Counted from the stretch's first letter, positions 17,869 through 26,672 are shown. The stretch: DNA of 41,725 bases from Thermoguttaceae bacterium (GCA_017436025.1 JAFSDX010000044.1:1-41725), one strand, 5' to 3'. The notes: generated by a model not told the origin, from the letters alone. Translations and numbers: made by a program.

Positions 17869-19281
17869 ATGAAAGGAAAGGCGGAAATAACCGACGGTCG
17901 GAACGCGGCGAAAAAAAGGCGGAACTTAATGAAAAGAAGAGCGATATTCAACGGCGATAAGCGAAACGTCGCGAAAGTTGAAAACGACGCGACGTCGCCC
18001 AATAAAAAAATTCGAGTCGCGTTGTTGATAACGGAGCTTTCGCGCGGCGGAGCGGAAAAAGCGTTGTTGCAACTTGCGTCGACGCTCGACTTAACGCGCT
18101 TCGAGCCGGTTGTTTTTTCGCTGAGCGGGTTGGCTCGCGACTTGGAAAACTCGCTCGTTCCGCTCTTTAGGGAGGCCGGGGTCGAGACGGTCGAGCTGGG
18201 GCTGACCGGATTGCGGAACGCGCCGAGCGTTTTTCGGCGGTTGACGCGGGAGTTGAAAAGACGACAAGTCGATATTTTGCAGTCGTTTATGTTTCACGCG
18301 AACATTTTCGGACGCTTCGCCGGGCGCGCGGCGGGGGTTCCGGTCGTTTGCTCCGGGATTCGGGTTGCGGAACGGGACGCGCCGCGGCGGCTCGCGCTCG
18401 ATCGTTGGACGCGAAGTCTCGTTGACGCTTGGGTTTGCGTCGGAGAAGCGACCGCCGAATTTTCGCGAAGCGTCGGACGGCTTCCGGCGAAACGCGTCGT
18501 TTCGATTCCGAACGGCGTTCGCGTTCCCGATTTAAAAACGTTTGAAGCGGCGAACGTAAGCGCCGATTTTACTTGGGTTCCGGAACCGTTCGGGAGGCGG
18601 AAGCGAATCGTTTGCGTCGGGCGGTTGGCGCCGCAAAAAGGGTTCGACCGCTTCCTGGAAAACGCCGCGACTTGGGCGCCGCAAATCGCAAACGATTGGG
18701 AAATTTGGATTGTCGGCGACGGCGAGGAGCGGGACGCGCTGCGGCGAATCGTCGAGACGAACGGAATCGCAAACGTCGTATTTTTCGCGGGTTGGCGACC
18801 GAACGTTCCGGAAATTTTGGCGAGCGCCGACCTCTTCGCGCTGCCGTCGCGTTGGGAGGGGATGCCGAACGCGCTCCTGGAAGCGGCGAGCGTCGGGAAG
18901 CCGGCGCTTTGCTCCGACGTCGAGGGCGTCGCCGAGATTTTAGGAGACGACGCGGCGTCGCAAATATGCGCGTTCGACGACGATAAGTCTTGGCGCGATA
19001 AAATGTCGACGTTAACGAGCGACGACGCGTTGCGGGAAGAACTTGGGCGTCGCAACCGAAACCGCGTCGAGCAAGAGTTTAGCGTCGAAAGCGCGACGCG
19101 AAAATACGAAGCGCTTTGGACGCGGCTTTTGGCGGAAAAAAAGCGTCGACGCTTGACGATAAAACGTCGACGCGTTGAACGTCCGACGTTGAGAAAAGGC
19201 CAAGCGAGAAAAAACGTCGAACGCGACGGCGGCGCTCGCGTTCGACGGAAAGCAAAAAACGACGCGACGTCGTTAGATTAG
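17869..19281 (+). CDS. GT4-family glycosyltransferase with basic tail
   Basis: This retaining GT-B-fold glycosyltransferase of 470 residues probably adds a sugar to a surface polysaccharide or glycolipid at the cytoplasmic face. The N-terminal Rossmann domain starts around residue 46 (KKIRVALLITELSRGGAEKAL). The nucleotide-sugar domain shows GRLAPQKGFDRFLENA and the E-x7-E signature in PSRWEGMPNALLEAASVGKP. About 45 extra residues precede the fold and a very basic tail of about 50 residues follows it, both low in complexity. ATG 17869 has no Shine-Dalgarno of its own but abuts the leader frame's stop. ATG 17929, preceded by AAAGGCGG, is a plausible alternative start. The stop codon overlaps that of the convergent downstream gene. 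Donor and acceptor sugars cannot be inferred. Confidence 0.85.
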   Translation: MKGKAEITDGRNAAKKRRNLMKRRAIFNGDKRNVAKVENDATSPNKKIRVALLITELSRGGAEKALLQLASTLDLTRFEPVVFSLSGLARDLENSLVPLFREAGVETVELGLTGLRNAPSVFRRLTRELKRRQVDILQSFMFHANIFGRFAGRAAGVPVVCSGIRVAERDAPRRLALDRWTRSLVDAWVCVGEATAEFSRSVGRLPAKRVVSIPNGVRVPDLKTFEAANVSADFTWVPEPFGRRKRIVCVGRLAPQKGFDRFLENAATWAPQIANDWEIWIVGDGEERDALRRIVETNGIANVVFFAGWRPNVPEILASADLFALPSRWEGMPNALLEAASVGKPALCSDVEGVAEILGDDAASQICAFDDDKSWRDKMSTLTSDDALREELGRRNRNRVEQEFSVESATRKYEALWTRLLAEKKRRRLTIKRRRVERPTLRKGQARKNVERDGGARVRRKAKNDATSLD

Positions 19282-21767
19282 TCGTCCTTCTTTTTTTGCG
19301 GTTCCCATTCGTTGTATTCCCCGGGAAACTTGGAGTTAAGGGACGCCCAAAACGGGTGTTGGCGGTCGCAACGAGTGCGGGCGTCCTCCAACATAACGAG
19401 CGAACTGGCCGGAACGCGACCGTTCTGCGGCGTCAACTTGCGCCCGTTGAAAACGACCTCCATTCGGCGGTTGAAGTCGAGTTGCTCCGGCGAAAGAAAA
19501 ACGACGCCGCGGTCGGCCGACGTTTGAATGCGCAACTTGTTGCCCGCGATGCGAAACGTCTGCGTTTTAGCGGAGTTATAATTGTTTCCCAACTTCGGCG
19601 GGAAGAGCGGGTCGATCATCGTTTTACTCGGAAAATCGAATAATTCGACGTTCCAAAAAAAGTTGTCCCAAGGTCGAGTCGAGTAAACGACGCGCTCCTC
19701 CGGAACGAAAAAGCGCCGCGTTCGCGTCCGCATCCATTCGAAAACGCGCGTCGTTTCCTCCGAAAACGGTTCGACGCCGCGTCCTTTGTATTGGACGTAA
19801 GTCATATCGAAAGGCCGGGTAAAGTCCATTCCCCAGTCGAGCGTTTCGCGACTGGCCGCGAGTTTGCCCCCGTCGAGTTCGCCGCCGATCGCGTAAAGCG
19901 GGACGAATTCGCCGTTGCGCTTGACGATTTCGGTCAAAAAGGTCGCGGAGCCGCAAATCGGCGCGACGCCGGCCCAAAGGTCGGGGTGCGCCAACGCGAG
20001 ATCCCAAGCCGCGTCGCCTCCCGCGAGGAAACCGGAAAGGAAGACGCGGTCGGAGTCGATCGAGAAGCGCCGCATCGCGTCGCGCATTGTGTAAAGGACT
20101 GCGGCGCAAGACGTTGCGGAGAAGTCGTAACCGAGTCCCGGCTCCGTCCAACGCGGCGCGACAACGATGTAACCGAAGCGCGTCGCTTGACCGTAACGTT
20201 CGCGAACTTTTTTACCCTGCGCGGTCGTTTTTTCGACCCAAGGCCCGCACCACCAGTTGAGCTGTTGCTCGGGGGACGAGCGTTCGCCGTGTAAAGTGAT
20301 AATCGTCGGGTATTTGCGGTTAGGGTCGTATTCCGGCGGGAGCTGAACCCAATAGGAGAACGTCTTGCCGTCTTGGAACGACGGAACGCTAAGTTCGTAC
20401 TGGTAAGGGGTTTCGCGACTCGAACTCGGCGGGCTTTTCGGCGGCTTCATCGTCAATAAAATTCGCGAAACGAGTTCCGGCGTCGACGCTTCCTCGGCGC
20501 GTATTTCGTCCCAAAGCGCAAGTCGTTGCGCGGGGCGGGTTTCGAGAAGGTAGCGTCGCGAAAGTTGGCGAACGCGGTAAAGGGACGCCGTCAGCTCTAA
20601 ACGCTTATCGGAAGCGACGTTGCCGACGAGCCAACCGCTCAGCGCGATCGAGAGTTTTTCGCCGTCGGTCAGCGAACCGTCGTTTTCCGCTTGCTCGAAC
20701 GCGACGAATCTGTCTAACGTGTTGACGTTCAACTCTTTAACGATTTCGAGAACGAGCGGCGCGAACGTTTTTTTCAGTTCGGCGTCTTCGAGTTGATCGG
20801 CGAGCGTTTGAACGCGTTCGACGATATGGGCGCGGCGTTTGGCCTCGTCTTCGTATTGGCGGAGCATTCGGCGAATCGCTTGGATTTTTTCCGGCGAAAC
20901 GCGGTCGGCTTCGAACGAGTCGAGGAGTTCCTTGACTTTGCGGTGTTGACCGGCGGCGCGACGGAGTTCGAGTTCGTCGATAAGTCGTTGCGCGGCAAGT
21001 TGTTTGATTAAGCGCAACGCGACGTCGAGGCGGGCGTCGTTCGCTTCGTCGTTTTGAAAATCGTCGATGATTTCCTGCAGTTCCTCCGCCGCTTGTTCGT
21101 AAAGCGTCGCTTGGACGTAAAACTGGTAAACGCGCAGGCGGTCGTCGAGGACGGTCGGGTCGATTCGTTTTTTGACGAGGGCGCTGAGCGTTTTGCGCGG
21201 AATCGAGTGCGGCGAAAGGCGCGAGTCGACGTTGTGCGTCAAGCCTTGAACGCGAACGTAAGTCGGCGCGATTTCGGTGATTCCTTGAACGATCGTTTGC
21301 CCGGACGCGAGAATCGCGCGGCGGCCGAACTCGTCGAATTCCGACGTCGCCCGATAATAGCCGAGAATGCCGATTCGTTTCGACGGGTCGTTGCAGACGC
21401 GTTGCGGAATTTTGAAGACTTCGAGCGCGGTTCCCGACTCGTCCGGCGCGAGGTCGAGAATGTTGCCTTTCGAAACGTAAATTCGGCGCAGTTCGTCGTC
21501 GATAACGACGATTTTTTCCGATTTGACCGGCGCGGATTCGCGTTCTTGCTTCTGATTGGGGATTGCGAGAACGCTTTGCGTCGGGAAAACGCCGCCGACG
21601 TAGAGCCGACCGTCCTTCATAACGACGCGCGATTGCGCCGCTTCGAGCGAGGAAGGCGCGCCGCCCAGCCCGAAGATCGCGACGAGCGCGCCGCAAAATG
21701 CGAAACGAAGGCGACGCGTAAAGCGGGTTTTCGAGGCGTTTTGCGTTGCGGTGTGTTGACTCGACAT
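19278..21767 (-). CDS. Secreted alpha/beta-hydrolase-like protein, apparently lacking catalytic Ser and His
   Basis: This 829-residue protein starts at ATG 21767 (the open frame runs to 21932, but an N-terminal hydrophobic signal begins about 20 residues after this ATG). The middle (residues about 220-430) is helical and charged, possibly TPR-like. From about residue 445 an alpha/beta-hydrolase fold follows: FSYWVQLPPEYDPNRKYPTI, an oxyanion-type LHGERSSPEQQ, then the strand-turn-helix where esterases have G-x-S-x-G. Here it reads GFLAG at residues 579-583 (LSGFLAGGDAAWDLALAHPD), with leucine where serine is expected. The usual GRGHE-type histidine region reads GRGVEPF. It is therefore probably non-catalytic, perhaps substrate-binding. 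The stop overlaps that of the convergent glycosyltransferase gene by 4 bases. Confidence 0.8.
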   Translation of the reverse strand: MSSQHTATQNASKTRFTRRLRFAFCGALVAIFGLGGAPSSLEAAQSRVVMKDGRLYVGGVFPTQSVLAIPNQKQERESAPVKSEKIVVIDDELRRIYVSKGNILDLAPDESGTALEVFKIPQRVCNDPSKRIGILGYYRATSEFDEFGRRAILASGQTIVQGITEIAPTYVRVQGLTHNVDSRLSPHSIPRKTLSALVKKRIDPTVLDDRLRVYQFYVQATLYEQAAEELQEIIDDFQNDEANDARLDVALRLIKQLAAQRLIDELELRRAAGQHRKVKELLDSFEADRVSPEKIQAIRRMLRQYEDEAKRRAHIVERVQTLADQLEDAELKKTFAPLVLEIVKELNVNTLDRFVAFEQAENDGSLTDGEKLSIALSGWLVGNVASDKRLELTASLYRVRQLSRRYLLETRPAQRLALWDEIRAEEASTPELVSRILLTMKPPKSPPSSSRETPYQYELSVPSFQDGKTFSYWVQLPPEYDPNRKYPTIITLHGERSSPEQQLNWWCGPWVEKTTAQGKKVRERYGQATRFGYIVVAPRWTEPGLGYDFSATSCAAVLYTMRDAMRRFSIDSDRVFLSGFLAGGDAAWDLALAHPDLWAGVAPICGSATFLTEIVKRNGEFVPLYAIGGELDGGKLAASRETLDWGMDFTRPFDMTYVQYKGRGVEPFSEETTRVFEWMRTRTRRFFVPEERVVYSTRPWDNFFWNVELFDFPSKTMIDPLFPPKLGNNYNSAKTQTFRIAGNKLRIQTSADRGVVFLSPEQLDFNRRMEVVFNGRKLTPQNGRVPASSLVMLEDARTRCDRQHPFWASLNSKFPGEYNEWEPQKKKDD

Positions 21768-21895
21768 AGGATTCTCGGTAAAATAAGGGGAATGGCGAAC
21801 GGCGGCGAGGTCGCGCCCAAGCGAAAACGCGCCTAATCGTTTTAACGGCTTGCGCGGCGTTCCGAGGTAAAAAAAACGGCGGACGGACGCTTTTT

Positions 21896-21923
21896 TTGCG
21901 TAATTTACCCAATTTAAGATAAT
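21896..21923 (+). promoter_or_regulatory. Promoter for the zinc-ribbon membrane protein
   Basis: TTGCGT (21896-21901) and GATAAT (21918-21923) are separated by 16 bases, about 115 bases before the start codon, in an AT-rich pocket of the divergent intergenic region. Confidence 0.45.
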
Positions 21924-22037
21924 GTGGAGCAAAACGGCGGGAGCGACTTCCGAGCAACGCGGCGAAAGATGGAAAAATGCGTTGTTTAGGCGGTTTGGGG
22001 AAACGGAGCCGATGAAATTGCGGAGGATTTAGATAAA

Positions 22038-23207
22038 ATGACGACGGTTTCTTTTTTTTGTACGCGGTGTCGCCGTTTGACGACTTTTCCGGCGTCGCGT
22101 CGCGGCGCGATCGTTTATTGTCCGCGTTGTCAACAAGCGCTGATTGTGCCGGATATTCCGTCGTCCGGCGGCGACGGAAATGAGGAAGCGACCGACGAAA
22201 CTGGGGAAAACGGCGGGTTGGGAGAGTTTGAAGAGAAAAACGGTTTTGGCGAAGTAGGGCAAGGCGAAGTCGAAGCGGAAAATAGGGAAGGAAGCGCGGA
22301 AAACGCTGAGTTTAACGAGGGGGCGACGCGGCGGTTTGGGGCGACGATCGCGTCGCACTTGTCGCCGGAGAAAAAACGACCCGAAAATTGGCGACGTCTT
22401 GAAGCGGTGGCGACGGGCGGTTGGGGCGAATCGAGCGACGAACGCGACGACGCGTCGCTTTTGACGCGAGCGGAGGTGTCGGACGCCGAATTTCTTCGTC
22501 GGCTGCGTTCGGAACCGAAGCCTCAAACCGCCGTCAAACCGCCGGTTGCGCCTCCCGTTTTGTGGAACGAAGAAGCGGAACCGCAAGAGAACGCGGACGT
22601 TGGCGGGATTCGAAAGTTCGTTTGGGGAGCGGTCGGCGTCGCGACATTGGGTAGCGCGTTTGCCTTCGGCGCGTTTTGGGCGGGAAACGCGAAAAATGAC
22701 GGCGACGTAAAATCCGCCAAACAAGGAGTTGTTCGAGAAACGATTTTTGTCGAAGGCGCGTTGACGTATCGAACGGCGAACGGAACGAACGCTCCGGACG
22801 ACGGCGCTTTCGTCTTTTTGTTTCCAAACGAGGAAAGTTGGGAAGGCCCGATTACGTTGGGCGACGTTTCGCCGCAACGTCCGAATCCGCCGGGGTTTGG
22901 GGACGTCGTCGCCGACTTGGAAGCGCGCGGCGGGCGGTTCGCGGTCGCCGATTTTGAAGGACGGTTTGCGTTCGACGATCTCGAGCCGGGCGAGTACCGC
23001 GTTTTGCTCGTTTCCCGGCGCGTCGGCGACGATTGGGGAAAGGCTAACCCGGGAGCGTTGAAGGAGATAGAACGTTGCGTGGTCGCGCCGCGCCTCCTGT
23101 TGGGACGCAACCGCTTTTTTTGGACGTTCCGTCGTTTCGACCGCGACGCCGCGACGCTGGAAAAATCGTTCGGCAAAGCGGGCGCGCCTTTTTCGAACGT
23201 TGAATAA
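22038..23207 (+). CDS. Zinc-ribbon, single-pass membrane protein
   Basis: This 389-residue protein is organised in three blocks. An N-terminal zinc ribbon has Cys8-x2-Cys11 and Cys28-x2-Cys31. A long acidic, low-complexity linker (residues about 45-190) leads to a single membrane segment around 195-215 (FVWGAVGVATLGSAFAFGAFWAG). The outer C-terminal domain contains RFAVADFEGRFAFDDLEPGEYRVLLVSRR, typical of carboxypeptidase-regulatory-like or SpaA-type beta domains. Similar zinc-ribbon plus membrane-helix proteins are common in Planctomycetes and may act as sensors or scaffolds, but no function is established. GGAGG lies about 13 bases before the ATG, a longer spacing than usual. The gene is divergent from the hydrolase-like gene. 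Confidence 0.75.
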   Translation: MTTVSFFCTRCRRLTTFPASRRGAIVYCPRCQQALIVPDIPSSGGDGNEEATDETGENGGLGEFEEKNGFGEVGQGEVEAENREGSAENAEFNEGATRRFGATIASHLSPEKKRPENWRRLEAVATGGWGESSDERDDASLLTRAEVSDAEFLRRLRSEPKPQTAVKPPVAPPVLWNEEAEPQENADVGGIRKFVWGAVGVATLGSAFAFGAFWAGNAKNDGDVKSAKQGVVRETIFVEGALTYRTANGTNAPDDGAFVFLFPNEESWEGPITLGDVSPQRPNPPGFGDVVADLEARGGRFAVADFEGRFAFDDLEPGEYRVLLVSRRVGDDWGKANPGALKEIERCVVAPRLLLGRNRFFWTFRRFDRDAATLEKSFGKAGAPFSNVE

Positions 23208-23351
23208 CGGAGCGATAGTTCGTTGAAAAATAAAGCGTTAGTTGCGAGCGACAAGACGTCGACTCGAACGGGAAACGTTTAAAAATTTTTGTCGTTCGTT
23301 AAGATTGCGAATCAAAGCTAATGCTTGTAGCGTTTTTTAAGGAGAAATAAA

Positions 23352-24632
23352 ATGACTTGGGGCAACGAGGAAAAACGGACGTTTAATCGGAAAAAACGTC
23401 GTTTTTTAACTTCCGTTAAAAAACAAGTTGCGTTTTCGACGTTGGCGACGGCGACGGCGGCGCTTGGAACGCTTTGCGGCGCGGCGTCGCTTACCTGGGC
23501 GCAAGACGCGGTTCCGACGATCGACATTTCGCAAGACGTTGAGCGGCAAACAGTTATCGCCGCCGGAACGCCCGAGCTTTACCAAGGGCATCCGTATTCC
23601 GTTTTGAATCCGGACGGTTCGATTCTGCTCGTTTGGTGCGTCAATCACGGCGGCCCGGCGGGGCCTATCGCTCGAAGTCGCGACGGCGGAAAGACTTGGG
23701 AACGCCTCGACGACCGCGCGCCCCGGGGGTATAAGGAGCATATCAATTGCCCGAGTATTTATCGCCTCGTCGACAAAAACGGCAAGGCTTGGCATTGGGT
23801 TTTTTCCGCGCAACCGTTAATGCCGCGCATTGTAAGCGCCGACGGAGGCGAGAGTTGGGAAGAGAAGGAACCGCTCGGTTTTAAGAACGTGATGGCGTTC
23901 AGTTCGATCGTTCCGGCGAATCCCGGCGTCGAAGACGGGCGCTATATCGGCTTCTTTCATCGGCGCCGCGCGGCGGACGGAACGATCCTCAACAAGGAGC
24001 CGAACGTTCCGGGGCGACTCGAAGTCGCAATGTCGATAACTGCCGACGCCGGCTTTACTTGGAGCGAACCGCGAACGATCGCCGACGTTCCGGGGAAAGA
24101 CCTTTGCGAACCGTTCGCGTTTTGGTCGCCGGACAAGAAGGAAATCTGTTGCCTGATGCGCGAAAACACGCATAAAGGGCGAAGTTGTATGACTTTCAGC
24201 GCCGACGGAGGCGAAACTTGGTCGACGCCGACCGATACGAGCTGGGAGCTGACCGGCGACCGGCATATCGGCGCTTACGTCGACGACGAACGCCTCTTTA
24301 TCTGCTTCCGCGACCAAGCGTTAGAGAGCGAGGAAAGGGGAAATTTCGTCGGTTGGGTCGGAACTTACGACGACTTGAAGCAAGCGAAACCGGGCGATTA
24401 CCGCGTGAAGTTGTTACATTCGTTCGCGAAACCTTGGCGCGGCGATTGCGGGTATCCGGGCGTTTCGCGTCTCGACGACGGAACGATCGTCGCGATCACT
24501 TACGTCAAATATCGGGACGACGAAAACAAGCATTCCGTTGTCGCGACGCGCTTTACGGTTGACGAACTCGACAAAATGGCGGCGGAAATCGCGTCGCAAA
24601 AAGCCGTCGAGAAGGAAAAAACGGAAAAATAA
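23352..24632 (+). CDS. Secreted sialidase-family protein (four Asp boxes)
   Basis: This 426-residue exported protein has a long basic signal sequence (hydrophobic core residues about 25-50, cleavage near TWAQD). The mature part is a six-bladed propeller of the sialidase/neuraminidase superfamily. Four Asp-box repeats are visible: [24 protein letters not shown] and SADGGETW. Arginines and acidic residues expected for a GH33-type active site may be present (for example RHIGAY, and [14 protein letters not shown] near the C-terminus), but I cannot assign the triad with confidence. It may instead be a related exo-hydrolase. An AAGGAG element is well spaced from the ATG. Sialidases in gut anaerobes release sialic acid from mucin, consistent with a host-associated lifestyle. 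The C-terminus is a short Lys/Glu-rich tail. Confidence 0.85.
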   Translation: MTWGNEEKRTFNRKKRRFLTSVKKQVAFSTLATATAALGTLCGAASLTWAQDAVPTIDISQDVERQTVIAAGTPELYQGHPYSVLNPDGSILLVWCVNHGGPAGPIARSRDGGKTWERLDDRAPRGYKEHINCPSIYRLVDKNGKAWHWVFSAQPLMPRIVSADGGESWEEKEPLGFKNVMAFSSIVPANPGVEDGRYIGFFHRRRAADGTILNKEPNVPGRLEVAMSITADAGFTWSEPRTIADVPGKDLCEPFAFWSPDKKEICCLMRENTHKGRSCMTFSADGGETWSTPTDTSWELTGDRHIGAYVDDERLFICFRDQALESEERGNFVGWVGTYDDLKQAKPGDYRVKLLHSFAKPWRGDCGYPGVSRLDDGTIVAITYVKYRDDENKHSVVATRFTVDELDKMAAEIASQKAVEKEKTEK

Positions 24633-24633
24633 A

Positions 24634-24763
24634 AACGACGCGGCGTCGTTAGCGCGTCCGTCGGCGTTAAGAGCCTAAGAGAAAGGAGTAACGGCGGAGT
24701 TTTTTAGCGCGGAACGTCGGAACGCGCTAACGCTCTCGCCGGGAACGTTGGCGACGCGCCAAC
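24634..24763 (+). repeat. Cluster of three inverted repeats after the sialidase gene
   Basis: Three perfect inverted repeats occur in tandem: AACGACGC/GCGTCGTT at 24634-24650, TTAGCGCG/CGCGCTAA at 24704-24730 (11-base loop), and GTTGGCG/CGCCAAC at 24747-24763 (3-base loop). None is followed by a T tract on the plus strand. The remaining intergenic sequence to the next gene contains a TATAAT at 24777-24782 without a good -35 and a run of nine G at 24807-24815. Confidence 0.5.
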
Positions 24764-24909
24764 GACGATAATTTCTTATAATTGCTACGTAAATCAAACG
24801 GTTAATGGGGGGGGGACGGTAAAGGCGGGGAGCGTCTTTTCGTCCCGAGATAAAAATCGCGTTTAAAAACTAGTTTAAAAGTTGGCTTAGATTGGCGAAA
24901 GGGAAGAAA

Positions 24910-25323
24910 ATGAATTTTACCAATTTAACGTATAAAGACGTCGATATGATTCTCGGCTTCAATTTGACCTTTTGCATTGGGCCTCCCTATTGGTCGCGAA
25001 AGTCCGGTTTGTCTTCTAAAAAAAGAGCGCGAATGGATAGGACGGCGGCGTATCTAATTAAAAGGTTTATCGCGCCTTTGCGGAAGTACAAGTTATTATT
25101 GCCTACCGACGCGCGGGCGCCGTCAAGCGCCTTGGATTGTACGTACAACGTCTATTTATCGAAAAAGCGGATAAAACTCATTGCCGAAGTTTTACAAATT
25201 GGCGTTGAGATAAGTCAAGAAGACAATTATTACGACCTACAGGTAATTACCGGATATGAAATTGAAGAAATCAAAGAATTTTTTGAAAAGTTCAAGTCGA
25301 CGATAAATAAAGGTTGTTTGTGA
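24910..25323 (+). CDS. AT-rich orphan protein of unknown function
   Basis: This gene encodes 137 residues from ATG 24910; the frame opens at TTG 24892, but AAAGGGAAG lies just before the ATG and supports the later start. No signal peptide, membrane segment or known motif is visible. The protein is rich in Lys, Ile, Leu and Tyr, with a charged helical C-terminus (GYEIEEIKEFFEKFKS). Codon use (tta, ata, att, aaa, aat) and base composition are clearly unlike the surrounding GC-rich genes, a sign of recent transfer. It is isolated: hairpin-rich sequence lies before it and an imperfect copy of a 35-base sequence is found on each side. The size and charge would suit an immunity, antitoxin or anti-phage type protein, but nothing in the sequence demonstrates that. 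Confidence 0.65.
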   Translation: MNFTNLTYKDVDMILGFNLTFCIGPPYWSRKSGLSSKKRARMDRTAAYLIKRFIAPLRKYKLLLPTDARAPSSALDCTYNVYLSKKRIKLIAEVLQIGVEISQEDNYYDLQVITGYEIEEIKEFFEKFKSTINKGCL

Positions 25324-25400
25324 AGCGCGTCGAGGCGTTGCAAAATACCCCTCGCGCAACCATTGTAAAAAAAACGTTTACAAAGCGAACGTAAGAATCG

Positions 25401-26573
25401 CTAACGCTCTCGCTTAGAAACGTCGGCGACGCGCGCTAGAAAACGCTTCGACGAGCCCGGCCCGACGCCCGGAAAGCGTCCGATTTCGTCGATTTGGCGC
25501 AACGCCGTTTGCAGCGTCGTTTCCGCGTCCTCGAACGTCGCCGCTTTATTCGGGTAAATCTCGTAAAGTCGGCGATATTTGGTCGGCGTAATGTTCGGCA
25601 TAATAACGTTTGCGCCGCGAGAAAGCGCGCTTTTACGTCCGCCGCTTCCGTCGAGCGTCGCGACCGACGTAACGCTCGGAATATTGGCGTCCGGGCAAAG
25701 AACGCGGGACAACGCGACAACCTTAAACGCGACGTCGTTCGTATTCGGAACTTGATCGCTCGACGTCGGATAACGAAACGCAAAGCGCGGCGCGGCGGCG
25801 CTTTCCGATTGGGGCGGCGAAAGCGCGGAAGGAATCGGCGCCGTTTGCCAATAACCGTCGCGAATTTCGAGCGACCCTAACGGCGTTCCCGGGTGCGGCA
25901 GGAAGGGCCCGGAGCCGATCATATCGAGGTCGAGTTCGCGAAAGAGCGCCAAATCGCGCGCCAGGTCGTCGAACGTTTGGCCGGGAATCCCGATCATAAC
26001 GCCGCTTCCGACTTCGTAACCGATTTCGCGCAAACGCTTTAGAAAGTCGATTCGCTCCGTTAAACCGGTTCCGCCGACGTCGGGATGAAGCGCGCGGTAA
26101 AGCGTCGGATTCGACGTTTCAAAGCGCGCCAAATACCGTCTCGCGCCCGCTTCTTGCCAACGGACGAGTTCCGAATCCGTTCTTTCTCCAAGACTTAGCG
26201 TTACTATCAAACCGAAGTCGTCGCGAATCGCTCGAACCGTTTCGGCGACGAACCCCGCGTCGAGCGTTCGATCTTCGCCCGCTTGCAACACGAGCGTCGC
26301 GAGGCCGTTTTTTTTCGCAAACTTCGCGCATTCGAGGATTTCCTCTTGCGTCATTCGATAACGCTCGACGCGTCGCTCCGCTCGGACGCCGCAATATAAA
26401 CAGTTGCGAGAACAGCGGTTGGAGATTTCGACGAGACCGCGGAGTCGAACGGCGTCGCCGACGCGTTCGCGGCGAATTTGGTCGGCGGCGTCCCAAAGCG
26501 TTTGGAGGCGCTCCGCGTTCGTTTCGCGGAGCCAAGCGGCGATTTCCGGCGGCGAGAGGTTCGAATCGAGCAT
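25401..26573 (-). CDS. hydE: [FeFe]-hydrogenase maturase HydE (radical SAM)
   Basis: This radical S-adenosylmethionine enzyme of 390 residues takes part in building the diiron subcluster of [FeFe] hydrogenase. The cluster motif C-x3-C-x2-C is at Cys54, Cys58 and Cys61 (EISNRCSRNCLYCGVRAE). Other family segments are LVLQAGEDRTLD, LSLGERTDSELVRWQEAG, RFETSNPTLYRALHPD, VMIGIPGQTFDDLARDL, GPFLPHPGTPLG and NVIMPNITPTKYR. About 40 residues after GTPLG (Ser/Pro/Ala-rich) are longer than typical. HydE is separated from biotin synthase and PylB by this pattern, though paralogues exist. HydF, HydG and hydrogenase subunits are not in the window. The gene implies fermentative hydrogen metabolism. A minus-strand promoter and a divergent LysE gene lie upstream. 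Confidence 0.9.
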   Translation of the reverse strand: MLDSNLSPPEIAAWLRETNAERLQTLWDAADQIRRERVGDAVRLRGLVEISNRCSRNCLYCGVRAERRVERYRMTQEEILECAKFAKKNGLATLVLQAGEDRTLDAGFVAETVRAIRDDFGLIVTLSLGERTDSELVRWQEAGARRYLARFETSNPTLYRALHPDVGGTGLTERIDFLKRLREIGYEVGSGVMIGIPGQTFDDLARDLALFRELDLDMIGSGPFLPHPGTPLGSLEIRDGYWQTAPIPSALSPPQSESAAAPRFAFRYPTSSDQVPNTNDVAFKVVALSRVLCPDANIPSVTSVATLDGSGGRKSALSRGANVIMPNITPTKYRRLYEIYPNKAATFEDAETTLQTALRQIDEIGRFPGVGPGSSKRFLARVADVSKRER

Positions 26574-26672
26574 TGGTCTTGCTTAAATTTTGCGGGTAAA
26601 GAGGTTGCGTTGAGTTCGGGCGCGTCGGTCTTCGGCGTCGAGCCTTTGCGGGCGCCGCCGTCCTTATTCTTA

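Noticed and set aside
24634-24763. Intrinsic terminator or CRISPR-like repeat after the sialidase gene
   Set aside because: The three inverted repeats differ in sequence and spacing and none is followed by T residues, so neither a standard terminator nor an array is supported.
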